This document shows positions 37,828 to 47,470 of a stretch of 64,000 nucleotides of DNA, piece by piece. The notes under the pieces are model-generated. The model was not told where the DNA came from, did no database searches, and saw only the letters and a program-made list of their open reading frames with translations. Source of the stretch: AWTP1-13 sp050248715 (GTDB lineage Bacteria > Pseudomonadota > Alphaproteobacteria > Rhizobiales > Hyphomicrobiaceae); contig JBFWRV010000023.1 in the NCBI GenBank assembly GCA_050248715.1, positions 1 through 64,000 on the forward strand, read 5' to 3'. The position numbers and the translations under genes are program-made. The stretch's first letter is position 1. Each line of letters starts with the position of its first letter.

Positions 37828-40593
37828 CTACTCGCCGGAGAAGCGGCGCTGCCACCAGCCCTTGCGCGCGGGCTGCTGCGGCTCATCGCGCGGGGGTTCG
37901 GGCGCGTACTCTGCGGCGTGGACAGGCTCCCGCGCCTGCTCCGGTGCTGGAGAACTTGCCGGCGCCGATGCCGCCGGCTCCTCGGCTCGGGGCTCGCGTT
38001 CCTGTGACGGCTGTTCCGGAGCCCTGGCGGCAGGCTCCGCACGCTCCACCGGTGCCGCATAACGCGGTTCCTGCCACTGATCGGACCGCTCTTCGGGGGG
38101 TGCCTCTGTCGATCGCGCCGGCTCGTCGTGCGCAGCCTGAGGCGCGTTGCCGTCCGCGTGGAGATGCGCCGAGCCCGGCTCGGCGCCGTTGAGCCCCGTG
38201 CCGCCTTCGGCCGCGAGATCGTCGCCGTCCTCGCGCGGCGTGCCATCCCGATCGCGACCGCGCCGGCCGCCCCTGCGGCCGCGCCGCCGGCGCCGGCCGC
38301 GCCGCTCCTCGCGTCCTTCGTCCTCGTGCCCTACCGAAGGTTGTTCGCCAAGGCCCGCGGGCTCGTCGAGGTCCTCCGCCGCAGGGGGCTCGGTGGCGTA
38401 GGCTGCATCGTCGGAGGCCGTCTCGGCGTGCTCGCCGTTGCCGGCGCGGCGTTCCCGATGCTCGTGCCGGTCCTCGGGGCGATCCTCGCGCCGGCCGCGC
38501 CGCCGCCGCCGCCGGCCGCGCCGTCCGGACTCGCGCTCTGCAGGCTCGGAAGCAGGTTGTGCGGCTTCCTCGTCCGCCTCCTCCTCGCTCTCCTGGCCTT
38601 CGAAGCCCCACTCCATGTTGACGACGTTGCCGCTGCGGTCGGGCTGTCTCTGCGGGGCGGGGCGTGCGGCGGCGCGCTCGATGGCGAAGTTGGCTCCTTG
38701 CATGCGGTCGGACGCCTGCACGGAGATGGTGATGCCGTAACGGCTCTCCATGTCGGTAACGAACGTGCGCTTGTTGTTGAGGATGTAGAGCGCGACATCG
38801 GCGGTGGTCACCGCCGTCAGGGAGTTGCGCGCGTCGCGCAGCAGCTGATCCTCCAACGCTCTCAGGACGGCGAGCGCGACCGACTCCACGGAGCGGACGA
38901 TGCCGGTGCCCTGGCAGTGCGGACATTGCGAGGTCGAGCCCTCGAGCACGCCCGTGCGCAGCCGCTGGCGCGACATCTCGAGCAGCCCGAAGTGGCTGAT
39001 CCTGCCGACCTGGATGCGGGCCCGGTCGTGACGCAGCGCATCCTTCAGCCGGTTCTCGACCTTGCGGTTGTTGCGGCGCTCCTCCATGTCGATGAAGTCG
39101 ATGACGATGAGGCCGGCAAGGTCGCGAAGCTTGAGCTGGCGGGCGATCTCCTCGGCGGCTTCCAGATTGGTGTTGAGCGCCGTCTCCTCGATGGAGAACT
39201 CGCGCGTCGCCTTGCCGGAGTTGACGTCGATCGAGACGAGGGCCTCGGTCTGGTTGATGACGAGATAGCCGCCCGAGCGCAGCGTCACATAGGGACTGAA
39301 CATGGCGTTCAGCTGGCGCTCGATCTGGAAGCGCGCGAACAGTGGCTCGGGTTCGTCGTAGCGGATGACGTTCTTGGCCTGGCTCGGCGACAGCATCTTC
39401 ATGAAGTCGGAAGCCTCGCTGTAGGCTCCGTCGCCGGCGACCAGGATGTCTTCGATGTCCTTGGAGTAGAGGTCGCGGATCGAGCGCTTGATCAGGTTGC
39501 CTTCTTCGTAGACGAGGCACGGCGCGGTCGACTGCAGGGTCATGTCGCGCACGTTCTCCCACAGGCGTATCTCGTACTCGAAGTCGCGCTTGATCTCCTG
39601 CTTGGTGCGGGCGGCGCCGGCCGTGCGGATGATCAGGCCCATGCCCTCCGGCACCTCGAGGTCCTGGGCGATGGTCTTGAGCCGCTTCCTGTCCTGCGGA
39701 TTGGTGATCTTGCGCGAAATTCCGCCGCCGCGGCCCGTATTCGGCATCAGCACGGTGTAGCGGCCGGCAAGCGAAAGGTAGGTGGTCAGTGCCGCGCCCT
39801 TGCTGCCGCGCTCCTCCTTCACGACCTGAACCAGGATGATCTGGCGGCGCTTGATCACCTCCTGGATCTTGTAGGAGCGCATCCGCCGGCGCGGGCGCTC
39901 GGGAACCTCCTCCAAAGCATCCTCGGAGCCGACCTGCTCGACGCTGGTCAGCGTCTCGGGGGCTTCCACCTGATCGCCCGAGATTTCCTCGACGTGGCCT
40001 TGGCCTTCGCCGGCGGGGGTGTCGGCGGGTTGCTCGGCGCCGTTCGCGAATGACGGGGAGTCAGCCTGCTGTGAGGCCGCAGGCTCGGCATCGCTGGCAA
40101 CTTCGAGCACCGGCTCGGAGCGCATCTCGTCGCGGTGGGAGGCCTGAGCCGGCACCGCCTCGTGTGGCTCGGCCTCGGTGGGCGCTTCTGGGTGCAGGTC
40201 GGGGGAAGGAAGCTCGATCTCAATGCCGTCGTCGGCGACCTGCCCACGCACCTCGGCGGCTTCCGCGCGGGCGTCGGCCTCGGCTTCCGCTTCGGCCTCG
40301 GCTTCCGCCTCCTCAGCCAGCAGCGCCTGACGGTCGGCGACGGGGATCTGGTAGTAGTCGGGATGGATTTCGCTGAAGGCCAGGAAGCCGTGCCGGTTGC
40401 CGCCGTAGTCGACGAAGGCCGCCTGCAGCGACGGCTCTACACGGGTTACCTTTGCAAGATAGATATTGCCGCGCAGCGGCTTGCGCGCGGCTGACTCGTA
40501 GTCGAACTCCTCTACCCGGCCGTTCCGCAGCACCACCACCCGGGTTTCCTCCGGGTGGGTGGCGTCGATGAGCATTTTGTTGCTTTTGTCCAT
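37828..40593 (-). CDS. rne: Ribonuclease E
   Basis: A 921-residue endoribonuclease, the core of RNA decay and processing. It starts MDKSNKMLIDATHPEETRVV. The S1 domain is interrupted after about residue 78 by a long acidic, Ala/Glu-rich insert of roughly 150 residues before RRMRSYKIQEVIKRRQIILV, an insertion typical of alphaproteobacterial RNase E. Then come GLIIRTAG, the DNase I-like catalytic part with LVSIDVNSGKATRE and LIVIDFIDMEERRNNRKVE, and the zinc-link CPHCQGTG. The C-terminal third is disordered, alternating Arg-rich and Glu-rich blocks expected to bind RNA and degradosome partners. The upstream 110 codons of open frame are not used. Confidence 0.96.
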   Translation of the reverse strand: MDKSNKMLIDATHPEETRVVVLRNGRVEEFDYESAARKPLRGNIYLAKVTRVEPSLQAAFVDYGGNRHGFLAFSEIHPDYYQIPVADRQALLAEEAEAEAEAEAEADARAEAAEVRGQVADDGIEIELPSPDLHPEAPTEAEPHEAVPAQASHRDEMRSEPVLEVASDAEPAASQQADSPSFANGAEQPADTPAGEGQGHVEEISGDQVEAPETLTSVEQVGSEDALEEVPERPRRRMRSYKIQEVIKRRQIILVQVVKEERGSKGAALTTYLSLAGRYTVLMPNTGRGGGISRKITNPQDRKRLKTIAQDLEVPEGMGLIIRTAGAARTKQEIKRDFEYEIRLWENVRDMTLQSTAPCLVYEEGNLIKRSIRDLYSKDIEDILVAGDGAYSEASDFMKMLSPSQAKNVIRYDEPEPLFARFQIERQLNAMFSPYVTLRSGGYLVINQTEALVSIDVNSGKATREFSIEETALNTNLEAAEEIARQLKLRDLAGLIVIDFIDMEERRNNRKVENRLKDALRHDRARIQVGRISHFGLLEMSRQRLRTGVLEGSTSQCPHCQGTGIVRSVESVALAVLRALEDQLLRDARNSLTAVTTADVALYILNNKRTFVTDMESRYGITISVQASDRMQGANFAIERAAARPAPQRQPDRSGNVVNMEWGFEGQESEEEADEEAAQPASEPAERESGRRGRRRRRRGRREDRPEDRHEHRERRAGNGEHAETASDDAAYATEPPAAEDLDEPAGLGEQPSVGHEDEGREERRGRRRRRGRRGGRRGRDRDGTPREDGDDLAAEGGTGLNGAEPGSAHLHADGNAPQAAHDEPARSTEAPPEERSDQWQEPRYAAPVERAEPAARAPEQPSQEREPRAEEPAASAPASSPAPEQAREPVHAAEYAPEPPRDEPQQPARKGWWQRRFSGE

Positions 40594-41383
40594 GTGATTG
40601 GGTCCCTGGCGCCGAGCAGGCCGGCTGGCCGCCGGCCTCGGACAGGCTCCGTTGGGAGGCTGCCGCTCGTTACTGCGCCAATGTTGGTTGCTGTGCTCGG
40701 ACTCTGGCGGTTGAGGATGCGTCCGGCCGCCCGCAGGTGGCGGGACGCCGATGCGGCGACCCAAGCAGGCCGGCTGCCGGACTGTAGAACAGTCCGCAGT
40801 GCGTCGCATTCTTCCCCGTATACTGAATAAATTGCCGCCATGATCCACTCTTGGTGCGGGGCCGGCGAGCACGGCATGCTCGGGCCCCTCGTTGCATGCC
40901 CGGATCGCGGGCAAACCTGGCACTTCCTTCGCGGCGTTTGTTGGCCGCTCGAAGCGATTTTCTCCGTTGCTGCGAGGGCGGCGCTTTCCGTGTGAAGCCG
41001 CGCCTCAAGAATTGAGCGAAACTACAGGTAGTCCCCCTCGTTGCTGGCGCCGCGAAGGGGGCGGTCATCGCGCTTCGTTCTCATCGAGACGAGCCGCCGC
41101 ATCGGAAGCCAGGAAGGCCCGCGCATCCTGCATGCTGCTCGGGCGGCGAGCGTAGCGCTCCGGGCCCAAATCGCACGCTCCGACGGGCATCGCCGGATGA
41201 CGCATACGACGGTAAGCGACGGAATCTTCTAGGCCCTGATCCCCTCTGTGGCAAGAAAGTTTTGTTGGAGGTCCTACCGACTGGCAGCCCTTGATCTAAC
41301 CACCGATTCGGCAAACAAGTTATGAAGATGGTCAAGCGGCAGCCGAGGCTGCGATGCGAGGGGATCAGGCTATCGGAGGGGTA
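40594..41383. other. Long divergent leader region between rne and amiC
   Basis: About 790 bases, no supported gene; open frames on both strands look like non-coding shadows. In other bacteria rne has a long structured 5' leader used for autoregulation, and the size here would allow that. Around 41230–41340 the sequence is AT-richer and probably holds the amiC promoter, but no clear -35/-10 pair was found. Confidence 0.5.
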
Positions 41384-42772
41384 ATGGTGCGTCGCGACCG
41401 GGGCTGGCTCAGGGGTCTGTGCGCGCTTCTCTGCGCCGCGGGGCTGGTGATGCCGGACGCGGCCTGGGCCCAGACCGAGATCCGCAAGAGCCGTCCCGGC
41501 CAGCCCTCGGGGAGCAGCCAGCCGCCGTCCCCCGCCCCCGCAGCTGCTGCAGAGAAGAAAGGACAGGCGCCCACACCGCCGGCCGAGACCGCGCCGGGCG
41601 GCTGGGCCGCGGACGTCGCCGATCAGCCGGTGATAGCCACGGTGGCCGAGTTGACCGGCGACGACGCGCGCACACGCTTCTCCATCATCCTTACGGGAAA
41701 GGTGCCGTTCCAGCACTTCACGCTGGCCGACCCCTATCGCATCATCGTCGATGTACCCGACGTCACCTTTCGGTTGCCGAAAGATGCGGGCCAGCGCGGC
41801 CGCGGCCTCGTCCAAGCCTACCGTTACGGCCTGTTCGCGGCGGGCAAGTCACGCATCGTGATCGACGCCACAGGTCCGGTGCGTGTCGAGAACGCGGCCG
41901 TGACGAGCCGGCCGGGCTCCCTGATCGCGCGGCTGAACCTCGATATCGTCCCCACCGACCGGGCGACCTTCCTGGCCAAGCTGAAGCCGCCCAGTCCGGC
42001 GCCGGGCCCCCAGCGGGCGCCGGATCACGAGGAGCCCTCCGGCCCCGCCGCGGCGCCCAAGCCGACGGCGCGCCCGGTGATCGTGATCGACGCCGGCCAC
42101 GGCGGGGTCGATCCCGGGGCCGCTGCCGGGGAGGTGCTGGAGAAGGACGTCGTGCTGGCCGTCGCCCGGCACCTCAAGACCGTACTTTCGGTGAAGAAGC
42201 GCTACGACGTGCAGATGACCCGCTCCTCCGACGTGTTCGTGTCCCTCGACAAGCGGCTCGCCTTCTCGCGTGCGAAGGCTGCCAGCCTTTTCATCTCCAT
42301 CCACGCCGATTCGGTTGGGGCGCAGGAATTCGCGCAGAACGTGCGCGGCGCCACTGCCTACACGCTGTCGGAACAGGCCTCGAGCCGTCAGGCGCAGCTT
42401 CTCGCCGAGAAGGAGAACCGTGCGGACATTCTAGCCGGCGCGGAAAGCGGCAGCGAGGAGGAGACGGATCAGGTCAAGAGCATCCTGATCGATCTCATGC
42501 GGCGGGAGACGGCGAATTTCTCGACCGACTTGCGCGGTCGCCTGCTGACCCATCTCCGGCGCAAGATTGCGCTTTCACGTGACCCGGCGCGATCGGCAGC
42601 GTTCAAGGTGCTCAAGCAACCGCAGTGCCCGTCCGTGCTGATCGAGCTCGGCTACATGAGCAACGCGCAGGATGCCAAGCTGCTCTCCTCACCCGATTGG
42701 CAGCGCCAGGTGGCCATTTCCATCGCCGCTGCCGTCGACGAGTACTTCGCCAAGCGCGTCGCGCGCAACTGA
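41384..42772 (+). CDS. amiC: N-acetylmuramoyl-L-alanine amidase with AMIN domain
   Basis: A 462-residue periplasmic zinc amidase that cuts the stem peptide from muramic acid during cell separation. Signal peptide residues 1–30, then a Pro/Ala-rich linker and an AMIN domain (about 80–185, HFTLADPYRIIVDVPDVTF) that localises to the septum. The Amidase_3 domain begins at VIVIDAGHGGVDPGAAAGEV, with the zinc-ligand block SLFISIHADSV and LIELGYMSNAQDAKLL near the end. GGAGGGG ahead of 41384 supports this ATG. Opposite rne and followed by mrcA, a conserved alphaproteobacterial order. Confidence 0.95.
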   Translation: MVRRDRGWLRGLCALLCAAGLVMPDAAWAQTEIRKSRPGQPSGSSQPPSPAPAAAAEKKGQAPTPPAETAPGGWAADVADQPVIATVAELTGDDARTRFSIILTGKVPFQHFTLADPYRIIVDVPDVTFRLPKDAGQRGRGLVQAYRYGLFAAGKSRIVIDATGPVRVENAAVTSRPGSLIARLNLDIVPTDRATFLAKLKPPSPAPGPQRAPDHEEPSGPAAAPKPTARPVIVIDAGHGGVDPGAAAGEVLEKDVVLAVARHLKTVLSVKKRYDVQMTRSSDVFVSLDKRLAFSRAKAASLFISIHADSVGAQEFAQNVRGATAYTLSEQASSRQAQLLAEKENRADILAGAESGSEEETDQVKSILIDLMRRETANFSTDLRGRLLTHLRRKIALSRDPARSAAFKVLKQPQCPSVLIELGYMSNAQDAKLLSSPDWQRQVAISIAAAVDEYFAKRVARN

Positions 42773-42940
42773 TGCCGATGCGCCCGCGCCATCAACCCTG
42801 TTGAATGCGGTGGAGAATCCGGCCTCATGCCGCCACATTCCATGCTATGGTGCGCCGGTCTCACACGCAGGTGTCGCGTCAGCACGGCACAAGCGCACCA
42901 CGCGTCGGCGTGAACGCGAAGGAAGCGGCGGAATACACAG

Positions 42941-45505
42941 ATGAGGCCCCAGCCGATCCTACCCCCGCCCCAGGCGCCCAGGAAGCGCCGACGGAGGCGT
43001 AGCTGGCTGCTGGGCCTGCTGGGGTTCGGCTTTGCCTCGGGCGTGCTCTTGTTCGCGGTGGCAGCGGGCGTCGTGGGGTTCTTCGTGTGGAAGGCCTCGC
43101 GCGACCTGCCCGACTACGAAAGCCTTGCCAAATACGAGCCGCCCGTCATGACGCGCATTCACGCGCACGACGGCAGCCTGATGGCCGAGTATGCGCGCGA
43201 GCGGCGCATCTTCGTGCCGATCAACGTGATACCCAAGCGGGTCATCGCCGCCTACCTGTCGGCGGAAGACAAGCGCTTCTATGAGCACGGCGGCCTGGAC
43301 TTCACGGGCATTGGCCGCGCCGCCTACAAGTTCATCTCCAACGTGGTCAACCGGTCCGCCCGGCGCACCGAGGGCGCCTCCACCATCACCCAGCAGGTGG
43401 CGAAGAACTTCCTGCTGACCAGCGACCGCACGCTCGAGCGCAAGCTCAAGGAGGCGATTCTCGCCATCCGCATCGAGCGCGCCTACTCCAAGGACAAGAT
43501 CCTCGAGCTCTATCTCAACGAGATCTACCTCGGCATGGGCTCCTATGGGGTGGCCGCGGCGGCTCTCAACTACTTCAGCAAGGAGCTGAGCGATCTCGAT
43601 ATCGAGGAGGTGGCCTACCTCGCGGCGCTGCCCAAGGCGCCCAACAATTATCATCCCTTCCGCAGGACGAAGGAAGCCACGATCCGGCGCAATTGGATCA
43701 TCGACCAGATGACCGAGACCGGAGCCATCACTGCCGAGGAGGGAAAGACGGCGAAGGCCAAGCCCCTCAAGGTCGCGATCCGCCCGCTCGGAACGCAGAT
43801 TTATGCGGCCGACTACTTTGCCGAGGACGTGCGCCGCACCCTCGTCAACAACTTCGGCGAGGACGGCCTTTACGGCCATGCCGAGCGCTCGGCGACCGGC
43901 GACGGGCGCATCAACGGCGGGTTGTCCGTGCGCACCACGCTCGACCCCAAGCTGCAGCGCATGGCGCGCAAGGCGCTCATCGATGGCCTCGTCACCTTCG
44001 ACCGCGAGAAGGGTTGGCGCGGCGCGGTGCAGAAGATCGACATCGCCGGCGATTGGGGCGCCGCGCTGATGGCCATCGAGATTCCCGGCGATCTGGCGCC
44101 ATGGCGACTCGGCGTCGTGCTCGAAGCACAGCGCACCAAGGCCGTGGTTGGCCTGAAGCCCGCCAAGCAGGCCGACGGCAATCTCGTGGCGGACCGCGAG
44201 GCCGTCGAGATTCCCTACGACGAGGTCAAGTGGGCGCGCACCAATCGCGGCACGCCGAGGGTCGTCACCGACGTCCTGGCCGTGGGCGATGTGATCTGGG
44301 TGGCGCCCAAGGACCACGCGAAGCCCACGGGCGTGTGGTCGCTGATGCAGATTCCCGAAGTCGGCGGCGGTCTCGTCGCCATGGATCCGCATACCGGCCG
44401 CGTGCACGCCGTGGTCGGCGGCTTCTCCTTCGCGGCGAGCCAGTTCGACCGCGCCCTGCAGGCCAAGCGCCAGCCCGGGTCCTCGTTCAAGCCGCTGGTC
44501 TACACGGCCGCTCTCGACAACGGCTATAAGCCGACCAGCATCGTGCTCGACGCGCCCATCGAGGTCGACCAGGGTCCCGGCAAGGAGATCTGGCAGCCCA
44601 AAAACTACGACGGTTCCTCCGCGTTCGGTCCCTCGACACTGCGGCTCGGCATCGAGAAGTCCCGCAACCAGATGACGGTGCGCCTGGCGCAGGACATGGG
44701 CATGCCGCTCATCGTGGAGTACGCCAAGCGCTTCGGCGCTTACGATGACCTGCTGCCGGTGCTCGCCATGTCGCTCGGCGCCGGCGAAACGACGCTGCTG
44801 CGCATGTGCACGGCCTACTCGGTTCTGGCCAACGGCGGCAAGCAGGTACATGCAACCCTGATCGACCGCATCCAGGACCGCTGGGGCCACACCATCTGGC
44901 GCCACGACAAGCGCGAGTGCACGGGCTGCAAGGCGGATGCCTGGCAGGGGCAACCGGAGCCCGTGCTCGCCGACGATCGCAAGCAGATCATCGATCCGCA
45001 CTCCGCCTATCAGATGACGTCGATGATGGAGGGGGTGGTGCAGCGCGGCACGGCGACCATCATCAGCAAGATGCTCCCCAATGTGCCGGTGGCCGGAAAG
45101 ACCGGCACCACCAACGACGAGAAGGATGCCTGGTTCATCGGCTACACACCCGACCTCGTCGTGGGCGTGTTCGTCGGCTACGACACGCCGCGTCACCTGG
45201 GGAAAGGCATGACCGGCGGTCACGTGGCCGCGCCGATCTTCGGCAACTTCCTCAAGCTGGCCCTTGCCGACAAGAAGGCCGTGCCGTTCCGCATTCCGCC
45301 CGGCATCAATCTCGTCCGCGTCAGCCTGCGCACAGGTCTCAGGGCGCACGGCGGCGAGCCCGACACGGTGCTGGAGGCCTTCAAGCCGCACGAGATGCCC
45401 GACGACGCCTACTCGGTCATCGGCTTCACCGACGAGCGCGGGGGCTTCTTCACGGGCGACCAGCATGGGGACCAGCCGGCTCCGCGCCGCAGCGGTTTGT
45501 ATTGA
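42941..45505 (+). CDS. mrcA: Penicillin-binding protein 1A
   Basis: An 854-residue bifunctional peptidoglycan synthase. A cytoplasmic Pro/Arg-rich start and one membrane helix (about residues 22–45) lead to the GT51 glycosyltransferase domain: AEDKRFYEHGGLDFTGIGRA and GASTITQQVAKNFLL. An OB-like insert follows, then the transpeptidase domain with the active-site serine in KRQPGSSFKPLVY (SSFK), SRNQ (SxN-type) and KTGTTNDEKDAWF. It ends in a short variable tail. Expected in the inner membrane with its catalytic domains in the periplasm. It follows amiC, and the two act on the same wall. Confidence 0.96.
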   Translation: MRPQPILPPPQAPRKRRRRRSWLLGLLGFGFASGVLLFAVAAGVVGFFVWKASRDLPDYESLAKYEPPVMTRIHAHDGSLMAEYARERRIFVPINVIPKRVIAAYLSAEDKRFYEHGGLDFTGIGRAAYKFISNVVNRSARRTEGASTITQQVAKNFLLTSDRTLERKLKEAILAIRIERAYSKDKILELYLNEIYLGMGSYGVAAAALNYFSKELSDLDIEEVAYLAALPKAPNNYHPFRRTKEATIRRNWIIDQMTETGAITAEEGKTAKAKPLKVAIRPLGTQIYAADYFAEDVRRTLVNNFGEDGLYGHAERSATGDGRINGGLSVRTTLDPKLQRMARKALIDGLVTFDREKGWRGAVQKIDIAGDWGAALMAIEIPGDLAPWRLGVVLEAQRTKAVVGLKPAKQADGNLVADREAVEIPYDEVKWARTNRGTPRVVTDVLAVGDVIWVAPKDHAKPTGVWSLMQIPEVGGGLVAMDPHTGRVHAVVGGFSFAASQFDRALQAKRQPGSSFKPLVYTAALDNGYKPTSIVLDAPIEVDQGPGKEIWQPKNYDGSSAFGPSTLRLGIEKSRNQMTVRLAQDMGMPLIVEYAKRFGAYDDLLPVLAMSLGAGETTLLRMCTAYSVLANGGKQVHATLIDRIQDRWGHTIWRHDKRECTGCKADAWQGQPEPVLADDRKQIIDPHSAYQMTSMMEGVVQRGTATIISKMLPNVPVAGKTGTTNDEKDAWFIGYTPDLVVGVFVGYDTPRHLGKGMTGGHVAAPIFGNFLKLALADKKAVPFRIPPGINLVRVSLRTGLRAHGGEPDTVLEAFKPHEMPDDAYSVIGFTDERGGFFTGDQHGDQPAPRRSGLY

Positions 45506-45570
45506 CGTTCCGGCGCGCCGCCGGGCGTGCACACGCCCCTAACCGGGCCCGGCCTACGCGCCCTCCCGCC

Positions 45571-45622
45571 CTGAGGCTGTCGAAGGGCGGACGGTACCGG
45601 AGCCGTGCTTCGATTGGCTCAG
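45571..45622. repeat. REP-like inverted repeat, copy A
   Basis: Arms 45571–45585 (CTGAGGCTGTCGAAG) and 45608–45622 (CTTCGATTGGCTCAG) pair imperfectly. The core CTGAG…TCGAAG/CTTCGA…CTCAG is a widespread extragenic palindrome type in alphaproteobacteria. Confidence 0.75.
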
Positions 45623-45810
45623 CACGGGGTTGGCGCAAGCTCAGCGCGGTCGGTACGCACCAGCAGGCGCATGGGCTCCGGCCTGGTCCCGCGCACTCGC
45701 TTCGCTCCCGCGGCGCCGGGATGACGCTCGTGGCGAGCGCGCCCTCAACGTCAGTCCGGCCGAGGCCGGAACCTAGTCCACCGCGGAGCCGATGCGCGGG
45801 CGCCCCAGTC

Positions 45811-45865
45811 CTGAGCTTGTCGAAGGACGGGCCGCGCCCTCTAAGCCGCGCTTCGACGGGCTCGG
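45811..45865. repeat. REP-like inverted repeat, copy B
   Basis: Arms 45811–45825 (CTGAGCTTGTCGAAG) and 45851–45865 (CTTCGACGGGCTCGG). Same family as copy A, about 240 bases away, in the same orientation. Confidence 0.75.
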
Positions 45866-46029
45866 CACGGAGGCCGCAGCTTCGTTTCTGTCACCGCCGT
45901 CTCAGCGCAATGCGCTCCGCTTTTGCGCCCTAGGGCGATCCGCCGAGCGCGGATCGCCATCTACACGGGCGCCCGCCGTTCCTATATGTAACAGGCCCCG
46001 AGTCCACGATTTCACCGAGGAAGCCGCCC

Positions 46030-47161
46030 ATGCGCGCCGAAGCCGAAAAGCTCGCCGAGTCGATCCGCCAGTCCCTGGCCCTGCTGCGGAGGCATCTTTG
46101 ACTGGGATACGGCGGCAAGGCGGCTGGATGAGCTGAACAAGCGGGCCGAAGACCCCAACCTCTGGGGCAATCCGCAACAGGCGCAGAAGGTGATGCGCCA
46201 GCGGCAGGCACTCGAACGGTCGATTGCCGGCTACAAGAAGCTCGAGCGCGACCTCGACGATGCCGTCACCCTGATCGAACTCGGCGAGACGGAGGACGAC
46301 AAGGCCTCGGTGGACGAGGGCGAGGCCAGCCTCAAGAAGTTGGCCGACGAGGCGCGTCGGCAGGAGGTGGAGGCGTTGCTGTCGGGCGAGGCCGACGGCA
46401 ACGACACCTACGTCGAAGTCCACGCCGGCGCGGGAGGCACCGAGAGCCAGGACTGGGCGGAGATGCTGGCGCGCATGTACACGCGCTGGTCCGAGGATCA
46501 CGACTACAAGGTCGCGCTGGTCGAGCAGAGCGCAGGCGAGGAAGCCGGCATCAAGTCGGCAACGCTGCTGATCAAGGGCGAGAGTGCCTACGGCTGGCTC
46601 AAGACCGAATCGGGCGTGCATCGCCTGGTCCGCATCTCGCCCTACGACAGCAATGCGCGCCGCCACACCTCGTTTGCGAGCGTGTGGGTCTATCCCGTCG
46701 TCGACGACAACATCGAGATCGAGATCAAGGAGAGCGACTGCCGGGTCGACACCTACCGCGCCTCGGGCGCCGGCGGGCAGCACGTCAACACGACCGACTC
46801 GGCCGTTCGCATCACGCACATCCCCACCAACATCGTGGTGGCGAGCCAGCAGGAGCGCTCCCAGATCAAGAACCGCGCCATCGCCTGGGCGATGCTCAAG
46901 TCGCGCCTCTACGAGCTGGAGTTGAAGAAGCGCGAGGAGAAGGCCAACGCCGCGGCCGCGACGAAGACCGAGATCGGCTGGGGGCACCAGATCCGCTCCT
47001 ACGTGCTGCAGCCCTACCAGCTGGTGAAGGATCTGCGCACGGGCGCGCAAAGCAGCGACCCACAGAAGGTGCTCGACGGCGACATCGATCAGTTCATCGA
47101 GGCCGCGCTGGCGCAGAAAGTGTCGGGCAGCGGCCCGGCCAAGGTGGAGGACATCGACTAG
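46030..47161 (+). CDS. prfB: Peptide chain release factor 2, programmed +1 frameshift
   Basis: RF2 recognises UGA and UAA stops. Translation starts at the ATG at 46030; after 23 codons the frame meets CTT TGA (46096–46101), and the protein continues in the +1 frame from GAC at 46100, giving about 376 residues. The site has the classic layout: an internal Shine–Dalgarno (CGGAGG, 46087–46092), three bases, then CTT TGA C. Low RF2 lets the ribosome pause and shift, so the gene autoregulates. Downstream are the codon-recognition loop RISPYDSNARRHTSF (SPY, where E. coli has SPF) and the catalytic GGQ in SGAGGQHVNTTDSAVR. Confidence 0.95.
46087..46102 (+). promoter_or_regulatory. Programmed +1 frameshift site of prfB
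   Basis: CGGAGG CAT CTT TGA C: a Shine–Dalgarno-like hexamer, a 3-base spacer, the slippery CTT in the P site, and the in-frame UGA followed by C, a weak termination context. It matches the E. coli prfB site in spacing and sequence logic. Confidence 0.93.
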
Positions 47162-47470
47162 GCCCACTTGCGGCCAGCCCGCCCGCTGTCATTCCGGAGC
47201 CCGCCGAGGACGAGTACCCCGGAACCACGGCATCCGCCCAAGCGCCGTCGCTTGCGGCCTCCGGGGGGCCAGTTTCTCGTTGGCACCCCGGCCGGCATGG
47301 CGAGTTCCACTGCGCGCACGCCCCGGCGTATCGAGGCTCCGAACGGGCGTGGCTGAACTGCAACACAAGACCGTCAACCAGACCCCCGGCTGTTGGACAG
47401 CAGATTGCGCAAGCCGTAATGGAAGCATACTGATCGCTGGTCGAGCATATTTTGAAACGCAAGCCACACC
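47162..47470. other. Intergenic border of the low-GC island
   Basis: About 310 bases. Near 47188–47227 there is a fragment like the dispersed element at 54983 (TGTCATTCCGG … CCGGAACC). From about 47380 onward the base composition shifts towards A+T, marking the left edge of the island. No gene is supported. Confidence 0.5.

Larger units (their letters stand above)
45506..46029. other. Repeat-filled space between mrcA and prfB
   Basis: About 520 bases with no gene. It contains two copies of a REP-like inverted repeat (45571–45622, 45811–45865) and, around 45700–45780, sequence resembling the dispersed element seen at 54983–55098 (parts with CCGGGATGAC and GTCAGTCCGG…CCGGAACC). No clear prfB promoter was identified. 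Confidence 0.6.

Noticed and set aside
40670..41155. Genes within the rne–amiC space
   Set aside because: Overlapping open frames on both strands lack ribosome sites and show no protein-like pattern.
41081..41815. Minus-strand open frame across the amiC start
   Set aside because: It overlaps the well-supported amiC gene on the other strand and has no recognisable product.
46096..46101. Premature stop or sequencing error making prfB a pseudogene
   Set aside because: The context is the conserved programmed +1 frameshift site with internal Shine–Dalgarno, so the gene is intact.
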